Below, piece by piece: positions 36,881 to 49,311 of a stretch of DNA of 64,000 bases (positions within the stretch are counted from its first letter, which is position 1; each line of letters begins with the position of its first letter). Source of the DNA: Hypericum androsaemum (Eukaryota > Streptophyta > Magnoliopsida > Malpighiales > Hypericaceae); contig OZ023180.1 in assembly GCA_963995505.1 (NCBI GenBank), forward strand, positions 15,948,689 through 16,012,688, read 5' to 3'. The notes beneath the pieces are model-generated. The model did not search any database. It was not told the origin of the DNA and was given only the letters and a program-made list of their open reading frames with translations. Made by a program: the position numbers and the translations under genes.

Positions 36881-37532
36881 GGTTATTGATCATCAGATTT
36901 AAATATATTCTTTTACAATCGAATCTGACAGAGCAAAATTTAGTCCCCACCTGGGAACAAATTTTTTTTAGTCCCCACTCAATTCGGTCTGGAAAGTGGT
37001 CGAACATAATTGCTTTTTTTAATTAGACAAAATAGTTATATATTTTAAGTTGTAGATAATGCTTCCGAGGAGATTTTTTATTAAATGACAAGCTTGTAAT
37101 TTTTGATAGAGTCAAGGGTATTTGTGACAATTTAAATGATGTCTCTCATTTCAGGGACTAATCAATTAATTTATAAAATATCAGTGACTAAATAATACTA
37201 GAATATCATCATCAACTACTTTTTAAAAAATATTAATGATCTATGACTATTTTACCTTTTTTATCAGTAGATGTGATTATACTCCCTTTACAATTTACAA
37301 CCTGGTGTCACCTTGTACATCAGCTAATTACATGAGTTATTTAAAGCTTGGAGCATAAGCAAAATATCTTGTCGCTTGTAATTCTTTATCGTGTAGATCC
37401 AATATAGTCATTTCTGAATTCCGAAGATGGTGGAATGCAAAAGATCGTCACACTTTCAATTTTTATTTTGAAAAATCGCTTGGTTTCGTAGATTCAAAAT
37501 CTCCCACACAACCACACAAAAAATAATGTACT
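36881..37532. other. AT-rich spacer left of retroposon
   Basis: Nothing recognised. Confidence 0.4.
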
Positions 37533-38716
37533 AAACCTTCTGAACCATCTCTCTCTCCCTCTTTAAAGAGTGGACCTTTTCTCTCTCCCTTAAAAATTTA
37601 TAAATATTTTTTCGTAGAATTTTATCTTCCTCTTCTTTCCTCGGCCCCGTTGCCGTCGTCGCTATCGTCGCTGCTTCCCATCCACATCTCTCCTCTCCGC
37701 CTCATCGACCATCGTCCCCTTCAATCCCACCTCTCACCGTACCTCTCCCTTGGCCCATCCACATCTCGCCTCTCCGCCTCTCCGACCATTGTACCCTTCG
37801 TTTTCACAGATTACCGCGCCGCTCACCGTCTCACCGTGCCTCCACAGCTCGCTCGCCATCACATCTCGCTCACCGTCCACTCGTCGGTCGCCGCTCACCA
37901 TCCCCACCTGAGATCTCCCCGCCATCCCACCTCCCGCTTCGTCGCTCGCCGACTCATGGCTCGCCGCTATAACCACTCCTGACCGCCGTACCTCCCCGCC
38001 CCTTGCCGCTTTCAACCGCAGTGACCTCCGCTCGTAGCCCTCCTCGCTTGTAATCTCTTCGGTCGGCTGTCCAGGTCCGATCAACCCCTGCCCACGTCCA
38101 GCTCCTGATAAGGTCTTTTGAGGACGCCCGTGGTTCCGGGGGGTGATCGCGGCTGACCTCCCCCCGACCGTCTCGCTATCTTTGTCATTTTTTTTATTTA
38201 GTCTTTAGTCTTTGTTGTGTTTGTCGTATGTTTTATCCTGTGTCTGTTGCTTTGCCTGCGGATCACTTGTGTTCTGTGATCTTGTTTATCTTCGGTTTAT
38301 TTGTGTGTGCTTTTGCTTGGAGCGTTGTATGCTCATCCGAAGATCTGTTCAGTTCTCGAAACCTTGCCTGTTGGTGCAGGTGGATAGTCTTGTCTTGGTT
38401 AGACTTGTCCGATCTTGGCATTCATTTGCGTGTATCTAGTATACATTCAAATATCTACGAGATTGTGTCTATGGCGCGATCTTGTGGTTATTAGCCGTAG
38501 CTTATCTCGGCAGCTTTCGCCTTGGACGTTCGGCTTTTGTAGCCCTTCGTTTGTCCTTTGCCTTCACTCATGCCTCTCTGTTTCCGATTGGTTTGGTTTC
38601 GTTCTCTGTTTCAATTTTTTCTTCCCTTGTTTATGTTTTTTCTCTTTCGCTTTGTAAGCCGTTTATTTCTATATAGGCTTTGCGCCACCCTTCTAAAAAA
38701 AAACCTTCTGAACCAT
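37533..38716 (+). mobile_element. 1.15-kb retroposon with poly(A) and 16-bp target duplication
   Basis: AAACCTTCTGAACCAT is present at 37533-37548 and 38701-38716 with no mismatch. Between them lies 37549-38694 plus an A-run merging into the right duplication. The left half is GC-rich (37640-38170), the right half T-rich. Short open frames exist in all plus frames but none resembles ORF1 or ORF2 of a LINE. It is a retroposed RNA: perhaps a non-autonomous LINE derivative or a processed copy of a host transcript. Confidence 0.8.
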
Positions 38717-41100
38717 TCCTCTCATCAATTTGGACTACGCTGCCAATGTCGTTCCCAGAAAACCAAGTCAACCCGACATTGTCAACAAAAAGCTTCCACG
38801 ACATTTCATCCACATATCTGCATAGCTGGCTGGCACAATGAATCCCAGACATCCAAGTACCCACCCGGGTCTAATTAGGTTGTCTCTAGTTGGCAATCGA
38901 GCAATCCATACAAAAAAACTCAACCTAATAAGGAATTCCCCTCTTTCAATTACATGGGTGATCATATACCTTCATTAAATTACAATAGGTATAGTGATTT
39001 GGATGAGAATTTAGTATCATGATCTTGTGCACAAAGAACCAAATCGTCATTCGCTTTGCTGCGACCAAATTAGCTGGTGCCAGAGTCTGATGAAGAAGCG
39101 AATCTTGTTCTATTTCAAAATCATACAGTGCCCTTCTCCAAGAGAGTGACCACAGTCATCAATTATGTTGCCTCTTTGTTGGGAGATCATATACAGGAGG
39201 CATGGGAATCTATCACGTAATGCCTCCCTTTCCAACTACGGGTCCGCCCAAAGGAAAATCTACTGCCCTTCCCAACCCAAAGCTCCAACCCTCCCAAGAA
39301 GACATTTAAAATTATTGATGATTCCATAGTTATCTTTGCAATTGTAGCCCAAGTCTCACGCTTGTTATTAGCTACTTGAAAGGACAATGTCGTTGAGGGA
39401 GAGAACATGTGGATGCCAATAATTGTAATTGCCCACAAAGAATCTTGATCGGAAATAAATTTCCACACCCATTTCATCAGTAGAGCTTATTTTTTTCCTC
39501 ACACAACTTCTGAATTCCAAGACATCCAAACTTGGTAGGGCGGGTAATTGAATCCCAATCACACTATTTTAAACTTTTGACTCTTTCCGAGTTCCTCAAC
39601 CACAAGAATTCTCTCAACTTTCTTTTAGTGACCCTTATTACTCCAGCAAGCATCTTATAGAGAGACATATAATACACTTGAGAGGACATCCTTGATTAGC
39701 ATAATTTGGCCTACAAATGATAAGAAATTACCCCTCCAATTTGTTAACCTCAACTGGACACTGTCAATCTTGCAACTCCATTCTCGCTGAGCTTAAGCCA
39801 ACCATTCTGAATGAGTTTATATATTGCAATTGGAGTATACTGTAAAATATTTATATTATCTTTCCCTCTCAGAATTCTGAATCCCTTAACCAATTGGAGT
39901 TCGCTTGCTCTCGTAATTAATGCCCTTAGACCCTCTACAACAATCAGAAATAACAATGGGCAATGTTCAGTCATGAGACAGACATGATAGAATGGGCGCA
40001 TGAATCGTCTGGCATCTACTCTGTAAGAAGCCTCTACAAGCTCACACTATCTACCTACACAATCAATGTACCAAGGGTAATGAGCAGCTGTTGGAGAAGG
40101 CTTATTCCACTTAAGGTTTTCTGCTTTCTCTAGTCTACTTTCCAAGACAGAATCAAAACAAGGAATAACCTTGCAAGATTGGGCATTATAATCATTGGTG
40201 AGGCATTTTGTGTGCAATGAGGGATTTGAGACAGGCAGCCATCTCTTTATTAATTGTCCATTTGTTCACAGCATTTGGAGTCATATCGTACAACTGGTGG
40301 GTGTGCAGTGGGTGTGCGGGGACTCAATCGCTGACCTTTTAGATTGTTGGATCGGTTTGGTAAGAGGAAAAAGAAAGAAGAAGCTATGGTTTACTTTGTT
40401 AGCTGTGGTGATTTGGAATGTATGGCTCCTGCGGAACAGAATTATCTTCAATGATGGCCAGCCAGAGCTACATCAGGTTATTATTTCGATTCTTATCTGT
40501 TTCACGGAATAGATAAACTGGTCTGAAATTGCTAAAGTCTATTGTCGTCAAGATGCAACACTGGTTCTACAAACACTTCTACATGGGTAATCTTATACAG
40601 AGAAAGTTACCTGTTTTGGGCTACGTCTATTGTCAAGCCGAGGTGCTTGCTTGATTGCCAGGGATCTATTATAGGTGTGGGGGGTTTCATATTAGTCTTA
40701 GCGATTTTAATTACAATTGGCTTTAGGTCCAATTGTTATTGGAATTCTAAGTTCATGATTTTTTGTTGTAATTTGTATTATCGTGGATCGTGTAATTATA
40801 GGGACAAAAATGAACTTTGTACTCGTGGTGTTATCAATGGTACTCTTTTTTCGGTACGATTTTCTTTCCGTATCCGGTTTGATGAGGCCGACGGCTGCGA
40901 GATTGCGAATTCTCCTTTCGCCATATACTATTAATAAAAATTTACTTTTAAAAAAAACAATGGTGCAATGGATATCCTTGTCTCAATCCTCTTTCCGGAC
41001 CGAATATGTGTGTTGGAGAACCAGTGACCAAAACCAAGGACTTCGCGCTTGCAATACATCCCTTTAACCAGTTCTTCCAACGCGAACCAATCCATGGATT
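38717..41100 (-). mobile_element. LINE ORF2 remnant, interrupted by a second LINE
   Basis: Minus-strand reverse-transcriptase fragments in order. About 41095-40971 reads SRWKNWLKGCIASAKS...GLRQGYPL (RT palm), continued at 39951-39750 by PLLFLIVVEGLRALITRASEL. Then come VQLRLTNWRGNFLSFVGQIM near 39760-39690, WVWKFISDQDSLWA (39480) and the zinc-binding region LPTRDNLIRPGWVLG (38910). The YADD region is deleted or degraded. Many stops and shifts, so dead. The interruption is the plus-strand LINE at 39966-40955. Confidence 0.82.
39966..40955 (+). mobile_element. 5'-truncated LINE inserted into the minus LINE, with target duplication
   Basis: The plus frame begins IEWAHESSGIYSVRSLYKL (about 39991) and leads into the zinc-binding end of ORF2 (40195-40512: CNEGFETGSHLFINCPF, then VIWNVWLLRNRIIFND). 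A 3'UTR and an A-run end it at 40950-40957. Flanks are AACAATGGGCAATG (39952-39965) and AACAATGGTGCAATG (40956-40970), a 14-15-bp target duplication with one indel. Removing it rejoins the reverse-transcriptase frame of the host LINE. Confidence 0.85.
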
Positions 41101-41810
41101 TTATTCATTGTCTCATGCAACATGTATATTAACTATTATGATATGAAAGGTTTCTATTCGTTTTCAAGAATTAGTTTTACATTCCGAGTTTGTCAACGTG
41201 ATCATTTCACGCTAACGTCACTCGTCACCAGATAATATTGTTTTTTTAATAAATGACGAATTTTCATTACCAAAGAAAAGACAAGTATGTAAAGTAAAAC
41301 AAACCCAACCGACCTATCCATAATTAGCCCACAATCGAGTTAAGTGTGATATGTGCACTGCCTAATTCTAACTTCTGACTAGCCACAAACCGGATAGTCA
41401 AGAAGAAATGCACACGTCAACTAATCCGCATACAAGCGGGTATGGGTCTCAACTGTAATTTCTGTAAAAAATCATGTTGTAGTAAAATTTATTAGAAAAA
41501 AAATAAACGACAGAGAAAAAAATACTCAACATTATCACTGCAAAAATATATAATAATGGAGGATAGATGGATCACGACACACTACCAACGGTCGTCGTAG
41601 ATCTTTGAAAGCGCATCACTTTGATGTCATCCATATGACGTGATTTGTGGGTGTCCAATACGGTTCCACTAAGCACATGGAATACACATGCTTTGTCTAC
41701 AAAAACTTCCCATTCTCAAACAGCGAATTGTTCTCTCAATGCAAATCCTACGCGAAAGGAAATAAAATGTCCAGATCAACTAACAACTGTTTGGGTACAA
41801 ACTCTATCTG
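41101..41810. other. Spacer
   Basis: No gene. A T-run followed by AATAAATGACGAATTTTC near 41250 resembles the 3' end of a minus-strand LINE. Confidence 0.4.
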
Positions 41811-42020
41811 TGCAAATTATTCTTAGTTTTTTTATACTATTTGATATCCGGATCTTTGAGTTGGTATGAATTTTAAAATGCGGTAAAATTTTCTCAATAA
41901 ATATTTAAAAACTTTTACATTCTCATTGGCAAGAACTCGAAACCTCTTAGTTAGAATATAACCACTCTTTTATTAATTAACTTAAGTGCTTAAGTCCTTG
42001 TTGGTGCAAATTTTTGTTAG
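41811..42020 (-). mobile_element. SINE-like element (about 178 bp) with target duplication
   Basis: The element is 41827-42004, read on minus: an ACAAGGACTTAAGC-type 5' part, then GAGGTTTCGAGTTCTTGCC, which resembles a Pol III B box, then CCGGATATCAAATAG and an A-run (T-run on plus). Flanks are TGCAAATTATTCTTAG (41811-41826) and TGCAAATTTTTGTTAG (42005-42020), 16 bp with two differences. Confidence 0.7.
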
Positions 42021-42724
42021 TTGTATCAACTTGTCGGTGCACTAATTGCATGGCCCAAAATGACTGCATGTGCTTCAAACATGTAGTTTTGAGACAAATG
42101 GGGATGCAAGGGGGTCAATGGATGGCATCAATATTCACATTCGATGAAGCACATACCTAAATGGATAATGTCAATTGAATTTCAATCTGAATAAATGGAT
42201 AATGACCCTCTTCGTGACATTCTTATCAGCAATTGCTGGGTTATCCATGGGAAAAAAGTTCCCGTGCATAAAGTTTTTCTCTTCACCCTCTTCAGTAGAT
42301 GTATTTTCACTAATTTTTAGGTATCATTTATAAATAAATTGGATTAAATTTTATAGTGTGCATGGTTCTTTAAAGAAAGAGTACATTCCAAAATGCATAG
42401 AAGTTTATCTAGAAGAAAAAATAAACTAGGAAAAAGTTTGTTTTAATACTTGTAGTTTGATATTTTCTTAACCAAGAATTATGTGGTTTCGTTTTTAACA
42501 GAGGTTTCCCAAAATTTTTAGTGAAAAATTTCTTGTTATGGCTCAATTTAAACCGGTGCCTCTATGGCCACGCCCGTGATTCGACACTTTTCTCTTTCCT
42601 GGTTTACTTTTGACATAGCAAGTGGGACTCTCTCGGACTATATGAAAGTTCTACCGCCTCCTCGTGCATAAGTTCTAACTATAACGTAATTCGACCTAAT
42701 GTTTCCACAGATTATTACGAGTTT

Positions 42725-43397
42725 TTTCCAGTATGTTTTGTCCTCGTTCACACGCACCTTAGAAATTTTTTTTAGTAGGTCAGTCATCCTAAAATTACCT
42801 CAGGTCAATCGCGCTTAACCTTGGACAGAAAAGGAGATGCACCTTGTTGATATGAATAGTCCAAATCATATCACTTAAGACTTTCTGAACAGATCATTGA
42901 CCGGGTATCACATTCATCCCTCTTTAAATACGCGATGTCCTCATCGCGCCACATAGAACAATCTTAGAGTCTTGTTTTCTGGTGTGGAATTGGTTCATTC
43001 ATATTTTTCTTCACATAAAATGCTTGCCAGGAGCCAATTATTGTCTGTGCACGCTTGCACCAGTGATCACTCCCCGCCCTCTGGGCCCTGTGCATCACAT
43101 GCCCACCAATTTTAGCTTGGTTAGTCTCTGAACTACACCGTACTTGTCAAGATCTTGCTATATTACCACTTGTAATGCCCAGTAATTCATCCGACTTTTT
43201 CAACATATTTTGTTCACTCGCACGCACCTTGAAATTTTTTTAATTAGATCACCTATCCTGAAATTACCTCGGACCTGTACTTAATCTTGGAATTCTCTCA
43301 AGATGTTTGCCAGAAAAGAATTGCACATTATTGATATAGATAGTTCAATCAAATCACTTAAAACTTTTTTTCTGAATATATCGTTAACGGGTATCAG
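42725..43397. repeat. Diverged direct repeat pair (about 190-200 bp, period about 470)
   Basis: Copies at 42725-42910 and 43197-43397 share, in order, CGCACCTT, GAAATTTTTTT, CCT(A/G)AAATTACCTC, TTGATAT, AATCA(T/A)ATCACTTAA, CTGAA and CGGGTATCA. The spacing and divergence fit the two LTRs of a tiny (TRIM-like) element or an old tandem duplication; no coding sequence lies between. Confidence 0.55.
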
Positions 43398-43837
43398 GTG
43401 TTACCGCTAGACGAGGTCGTAAGTAAGTTCAGATTGTTCAACGCCTCGTTCTAGGAATGTAAAACGTGGGAATTGACTAGATTTGGCATTGATTCAAAGG
43501 CAAATTGTTCATTTATTAACCACATAGCGGTGTTCGACGTACACTAGAAGCACATAGGCCGGCTGGGCATTGTCTTTCAAATCTTCCTCCCTAAGGAAGA
43601 GAACAAGTACACGGTACACTGTTCATTTTTGTGCACCCACTTGGGGCCATTTGGCCCATTACAATATAGCTCCTTGACTCCGGGAATCGAAACTGAACCT
43701 AAATTCATGCAAAAGAACAACGACTAATTAATCCCTTCTCACTTGAGCAAATTAATAAAATGCAGTTAAACGGCGGCTTCTTCTCGGGCATTGATGGGAT
43801 ATTATATATATATATTTGTTATGTTTATTTCATCCGG

Positions 43838-43979
43838 GATATATTATAAAGAATTAAAGATTTCTAACAATTATTTCACACTATTACGTTTTCAAGGACC
43901 GAAAATCGTAATCTTTTTAATTAAGTTAGAAGAATGTCCTCACCCATTGATCTAAGTGTTTGTTGGTTGATATATTATA
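43838..43979 (-). mobile_element. SINE-like element, shorter copy, with 11-bp target duplication
   Basis: GATATATTATA at 43838-43848 and 43969-43979 flanks about 120 bp. Read on minus it has CCAACAAACACTTAGATCAA then TGGGTGAGGAC (A-box-like) and, further on, a TACGATTTTCGGTCC stretch (weak B-box-like). The 3' portion with the CCGGATA end is missing. Confidence 0.5.
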
Positions 43980-44743
43980 TAGATAAAGGTAGCCGCTAGA
44001 TTATTAATTATGCGGCTTTCGTAAATGTTCTTCCCATCTTCCTGTATCTACTCCATGAGCCGTCCTAGCTTTTCCTGCACAATTAATAATCGAACGTAGT
44101 GCAAGGAGTAATGGCTCCATTTGGGAACGATCTTTTCTACATATATATTTTGATAATGTAGCCGATCATCAATCTAAATTAGCGTTGTTCATTTCTCTAA
44201 TGTTTCTCACTTCGATATACTACATTTTTCTTGCATAACTTATAAAAAGTTGTATTAATTAACAGAAAAGGTGCCGAAGATATTTACATCAACTGTACCA
44301 TAAGTACAGAAAAATACCAACTACCTGAGTATCAAAATTAAACAACAATAAACACTATCTAGTACACATTCTAATCCTACGTCAGGTAGTAAGTAGTAAC
44401 ATGCCCGACGACGAGATTGAAGCTGTTAAATAAACCACCAGAGGAAGTCAACATTGGAATTGGTCCCATCGCCGCAGTGGCTATAGGCTAATTGTACAGG
44501 TGAGCAATAAGAGTCAATTCAACGTCCGGAAATCTGCTTTTATTTCTAGGGAAAAACATGAAATTTATTGATTAAGTTAGGAAATCTGAGAAGAAAAGTA
44601 CATCGAGTTTATTAGGATGGTTAACATCCCAATCAGCAGGAGGAAGTCCAAGGCAGAATTGACCGCAGAGCCAATCTACTACAATGTTTTAAAAGCGGGA
44701 GATATTAAGAAGAGAACAATAAGGCAAGAGCTAGATCCCTTCT
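43980..44743. other. Spacer
   Basis: Nothing recognised. Confidence 0.4.
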
Positions 44744-45447
44744 CTTTTTTTTTGGTAAAAATAATCATATATAATAAGAAAAAATTTACAACCAAAAGGG
44801 GCCGCCCCAAACAGGGGAACCCAAGAGCCAAAGCAGCAGCTGAAGCACAAAACCACAACAGAAACAAACCCAACCAAATGTCCTGATCTACTCCTCCGCC
44901 AAAGAATCCAGAAAGAGAAGAAGGCATCGGAACCCGATGTCCCTCGTTGAATTTGCCCACAATATCCATTCATTGGCATAAAAATAGATGGAATGCAAGA
45001 CAAGCTCTCTATTGCAATTGGCATCGTCGAAAATGGCCCGATTCTGAAGAAGCCAAATTCCCCACTTGACACCGCCAAAAAGAGTAAATCAAACCTTGTC
45101 CAGCATGCCACCTTTGACCAAACCTATCCAAAGAGATAACCAGGTGCCAAGAGACAAACCTGCACACCAACTTATGCCAACTTTCTTCGTAAAGAATTCC
45201 AAGTACGCCAGGTGATCGGGCAATGCAGAAAAAGATGTACACTAGACTCATCTTCCGAACCGCAGAGTGGACAGAGACAGTCCCAATGTTCCAACTGGTT
45301 AGCACGAATAAGGTTGTCCCGAGTGGGAAGCTTCCTTGCAATGACACCCATAAGAAACGTTCAACCTTAAAAGGTATAAGATTGGACCAAACTATGCTCA
45401 ATTCATCCGCGAACGGTGTTAGAGCACCCCTTGAAGCAAAAAACTTA
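44744..45447 (-). mobile_element. 5'-truncated LINE fragment (zinc-binding end and 3'UTR)
   Basis: On minus, about 45400-45220 reads VWSNLIPFKVERFLWVSLQG and continues, with frame changes, into a finger region (CPLCGSEDESSVHLFLHC) and the W-rich end of LINE ORF2. A T-run at 44744-44752 is the poly(A) tail on the minus strand. Flanks AGCTAGATCCCTTCT (about 44731) and AGCTAGAACTCTTCT (about 45451) could be a worn target duplication. Confidence 0.72.
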
Positions 45448-45649
45448 AGCTAGAACTCTTCTAATCCCTGTTACAAAATATTCTATTTTCTAGTCGATAG
45501 TAGCTAAAGGGTCGATGATAAAAGCAAAAGTGACTCAGCAGTCAATCTCAATGATGAAGGGTGAGTCACTAAAGTCCGATGAAGCTATGGAAATGGCCAT
45601 AGAGATAGCAGCTAGCTCCGCTCCAACGGGGATGACTATGGAACCATCC

Positions 45650-45770
45650 AGAGATAGTGATCAGAGAACACTAGAATATTGGACTGTGGAACCCTTGGGT
45701 CACCGGTAAAGAGACCATCCAGATATATTAGATCAGAGAACACCAGAATATTGGACCATGGAACCCTTGG
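45650..45770. repeat. About 61-bp tandem duplication
   Basis: Two copies of a block containing ACCATCCAGA, GATCAGAGAACAC, AGAATATTGGAC and GGAACCCTTGG, at about 45650-45705 and 45711-45770. A partial third copy lies near 45878. Confidence 0.7.
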
Positions 45771-48700
45771 CCTAAACTAATTTCGACAAAAGGTATCTAT
45801 TCCGCAGTTGATTCTTTAGATTCAACATCAATTATGCTCAAACCTAAAATCGTTAGTGACTCACGTTAGAGATGTCAGATCAGAGAATACCATAATTTGC
45901 TTTTAGTCTTTGTTTCCCGTTTTCTCTCATTTCTATAATTTTTTTCTTATTAATAAAGGTTCCTAATTTAGTAAAAAAATAAATTTGAAAAAAGCATTAA
46001 ATCATTACCATGATGGTGGAGGCTAATGTCACGAGAGTTCAGATGTCACATTAGACTTTTGCGAAGGTGCGATAAAATAGTAGTCGTGTGAGAATAATAA
46101 TAGACACAATATTAATTTACTTTGATACTATATTAGAATCTTTATATTTAACTCAAAATCTTAAAACAATAAATATGTTAATTTTTAGGTGGCCAAGAAA
46201 TTAAAAAAGCAATTTGGCTTGAGGACCATTATTGGTCTTTCGATCCTCCATAATCACGGTAATTCAAGATAATTAGGATAGGTTTTGAGTTTTGCTAGGT
46301 GTTTACTTGGGTTTGCCTCTGGTCTTGATCATCAGGCAGTTTGGTTTAGATATCGTGGGTCTTTTTTTTTAGGGATACTTTGATTGTGTAGTCAGATGCT
46401 GGATATCATTGTTGTGTGTTTGATATACTATATCTGGTATTTAAGGAACGGTACTCTCAGTACTTATGGTGTAAACAACCTTGATTGGTTCTTTTTTGAT
46501 GAATGATACTTTACTTATAAAAAAAAAAGCAGGAGGCCATTCACCATATTAACTGTGTAAATTAATCAGTGACACATTGTAAAAATCTAATGAAGGTTTT
46601 GAGGCAAAAATTTATCAACATCAATTGTCATTCCTGAAACGGAGTGAATTGGATGTCTCTGTAACCAAGCTTTTTCTAAAGGTGGGCAGCTCAGAACTTG
46701 AGAATTTTGTGGCGGTAAAAATTTTCCATTTCAGAAAAATTGGATCCTTGACCTGCTTTTGTGGTTCGAAATTGGTACTTGACCCAGATGCATAGGTTAG
46801 CACGTACAAAACAAAGTAGAAGCAGCTAAAGATATGTACTCTTTATGCAATATGATACTGAAAAACGTCGATACACTCCAAATTTTTAAGAAAAAGGAAT
46901 GAGGAAATTCGAGTTTTATTAGTAAACTCAAACTCTAAAACATAAATATGTATATAGCATTGCAAACAGGCTAACTAGCTGCTCTACTTTCGACCTTTCT
47001 CCAACAACGTAGAACGTGAAGGAGGAAAAACTAAGGAAAATATAGCATAACATTTTTTGTCAAAATTACCAACTACTTAAATATTTCTAAGCCAATTAAT
47101 AAAGATTTGATCCAGACATAACTTTAAACAGTTACAAAGCTCTTCATACCAACTTTTAAAATTACTATTGTTTTAAGTTTTTTTTTGTTTGTGAAATACT
47201 ATTGTTTCAACTTTTAAGTAAATGGTACTTTGTGTTTGATTATTTAATATAAATACAGGAGTCCCGTGAATGCCCGGGAATTTGGGTTAATCAAAAGTTG
47301 GGCATCTCCACTACAGAACATTCCTCAACACACTTTGAAAGGACATGGTGTGGTGGTCAAGGCTGGCCTGTCTTCTTGGCTGCATCTCACTTTAGGTAAA
47401 GTAAAAACAAAGTAATTGATTGAGCTTAGACCCGCCAGATTTCTGGTGAACAAACTCTTGTCCTACGAAATCTAAATTACGTAGCTTTCCCTTTTTCCTC
47501 GTCGTAAAGGTGTAATCGAGTATAAAAGTGCTATAATTTACGCGAGACCCTTGGCCACTGCATGCTCTCTCACTTTTCTAATTCCAATTAACACCATCTA
47601 CTCGCAAATAGTCAATGATTTAAGTGGCAATTAATTTGAATTTTTTTTAAAGAGGTTATTGTTTGAGCCTTACAATTGGTAAATATATTATTGGCAAAAA
47701 TGCTCCTAAACAGTACCCGACAAATTCTGAAAATCATAGGTCCATCGAAAAAATTAACACCGTCAACTCTCTCTCTGCCTGTGTAGGGGTATGACATGCT
47801 AAGTCCTTTTGTTGCGTGTACACAAAGGGATGAGATTGGTTGGTTCGACGAGTTTTGTGGGCCTTAATTCGTTAACAATTGATCTTGCCTCACAAATTTA
47901 GCAAATTACGCAATCAGATTGCGGTTGAAGGGGGACATGTCACACATTTTGCAAGTGTATAATTCCGAAGACTTCATGAATTGTTATCTATCCATATGTT
48001 CAGTTGATCATTTAACTGTCCTTAGTTTGACAGCTACTAGTGGATCATCCTTAATTACGGGTATAATAATTTTTTGGTACAACTTTTATGGTGGTTGCAA
48101 AGTACCATCTACTTCCATTCACAAATACCATTCATACCACCAAACACTATAATTAGCAGGTAGAATTAAAAATTTTGGGTTCAAGTTCTCGATCACAACA
48201 CTCTTGCGAATTCGATACAAGGATTTTTCTCACCACATATAGTCATATTTGACTAGAATTTGAATCTTTTGTCACAATGAATATCTAGATATCATGTGGT
48301 TTGGAGAAAACAAAAATATACCCTCCATTAGCTATGCACCAAAATCTGCTGCAAAACAATACTATAACCATAATTGGCCTATTAATCGAATAAGAAAATG
48401 TACGTAGATACACAATCTGCGATTGTACTTTTCAACCACCATACTTTACATAGTACCCTCTACTAGCTATCATTTGTTACAATAACTTGGCAAGTAGTTC
48501 GATAATGGATAGTTAGTTAACCAAAAATAATGTTTAGGTCGTTAGCAAATTGTTCCCCTTTCCCTGGCATCTTTAACTGCAAATGGTATTTTTGTATAGT
48601 AGCAATCAAGGTAACAAACTTCAGTATGGCAACAACAATTTTCACCAAATTTTGCATATAACATTATTATGACGAAAGAGAAAGGTAAGAAGTCACTTAT

Positions 48701-49310
48701 CAAAAAAAGAAAGGTAGGAAGTCATAATCAACTCCACTGCATGATTCCCTGTGCAAATAAAAAGTCAACATAGCTAGTTCGGGTATGAGAATCATTCTTT
48801 AAACAAGATTTGACAATGTTCGAATCTAAATCATTACAGGTTCGCTAAAAATGTTGATATGTAAAGTTGATGACTGAACTAATTTGATTCGCTAAGTTCT
48901 AATTACCAAGGTTAGAATGGTCCACTTAACTGATGGTCCTAAATTCAGCCTGCACCTTCATAATTCTATGCACAACTTTTCCTGTGCATGATGATCAAAG
49001 GGTATAACCGTAAAAAGATTAAAAAAGAGGGTGGTACATGCAACGAAGCGTGGGATGTTGCTATGATGGGATCCATTTGGTTGGTTGCATGAGAGCATGA
49101 TCCTGCCCCGGAAAGGTAATAATAGTGAAGTGAAGGTCTCGGGAAAAAAAAAAGAGACTCGTGAAGATGAAGTGACTGCGTAATTATTTTATTTCAATCA
49201 AAAGGTTTAAATTCAAAAAATTTAGAATATAGTTGTATTAAAATTTTGTTTCACACATTTTGATGTTTAATCGGTACAATAGGTGTTAAGATAATATATG
49301 TTTGACAAAA
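45771..49310. other. AT-rich spacer
   Basis: No gene recognised. A retroposon-like 3' end with an A-run is present at about 46490-46529 (plus). Micro-insertions are listed separately. Confidence 0.45.
48679..48724 (+). mobile_element. Micro-retroposon: CTTATC plus A-run in a 17-bp duplication
   Basis: AGAAAGGTAAGAAGTCA (48679-48695) and AGAAAGGTAGGAAGTCA (48708-48724) flank the 12-bp insert CTTATCAAAAAA. Confidence 0.75.
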
Positions 49311-49311
49311 A

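Noticed and set aside
37734..38084. 116-codon minus and 110-codon plus frames in the 1.15-kb retroposon
   Set aside because: Overlapping low-complexity frames in a GC-rich tract; no domain recognised, so no gene is called.
42150..42212. Repeated AAATGGATAATG as a further micro-retroposon
   Set aside because: No A-run at the end of the insert; treated as an ordinary short duplication.
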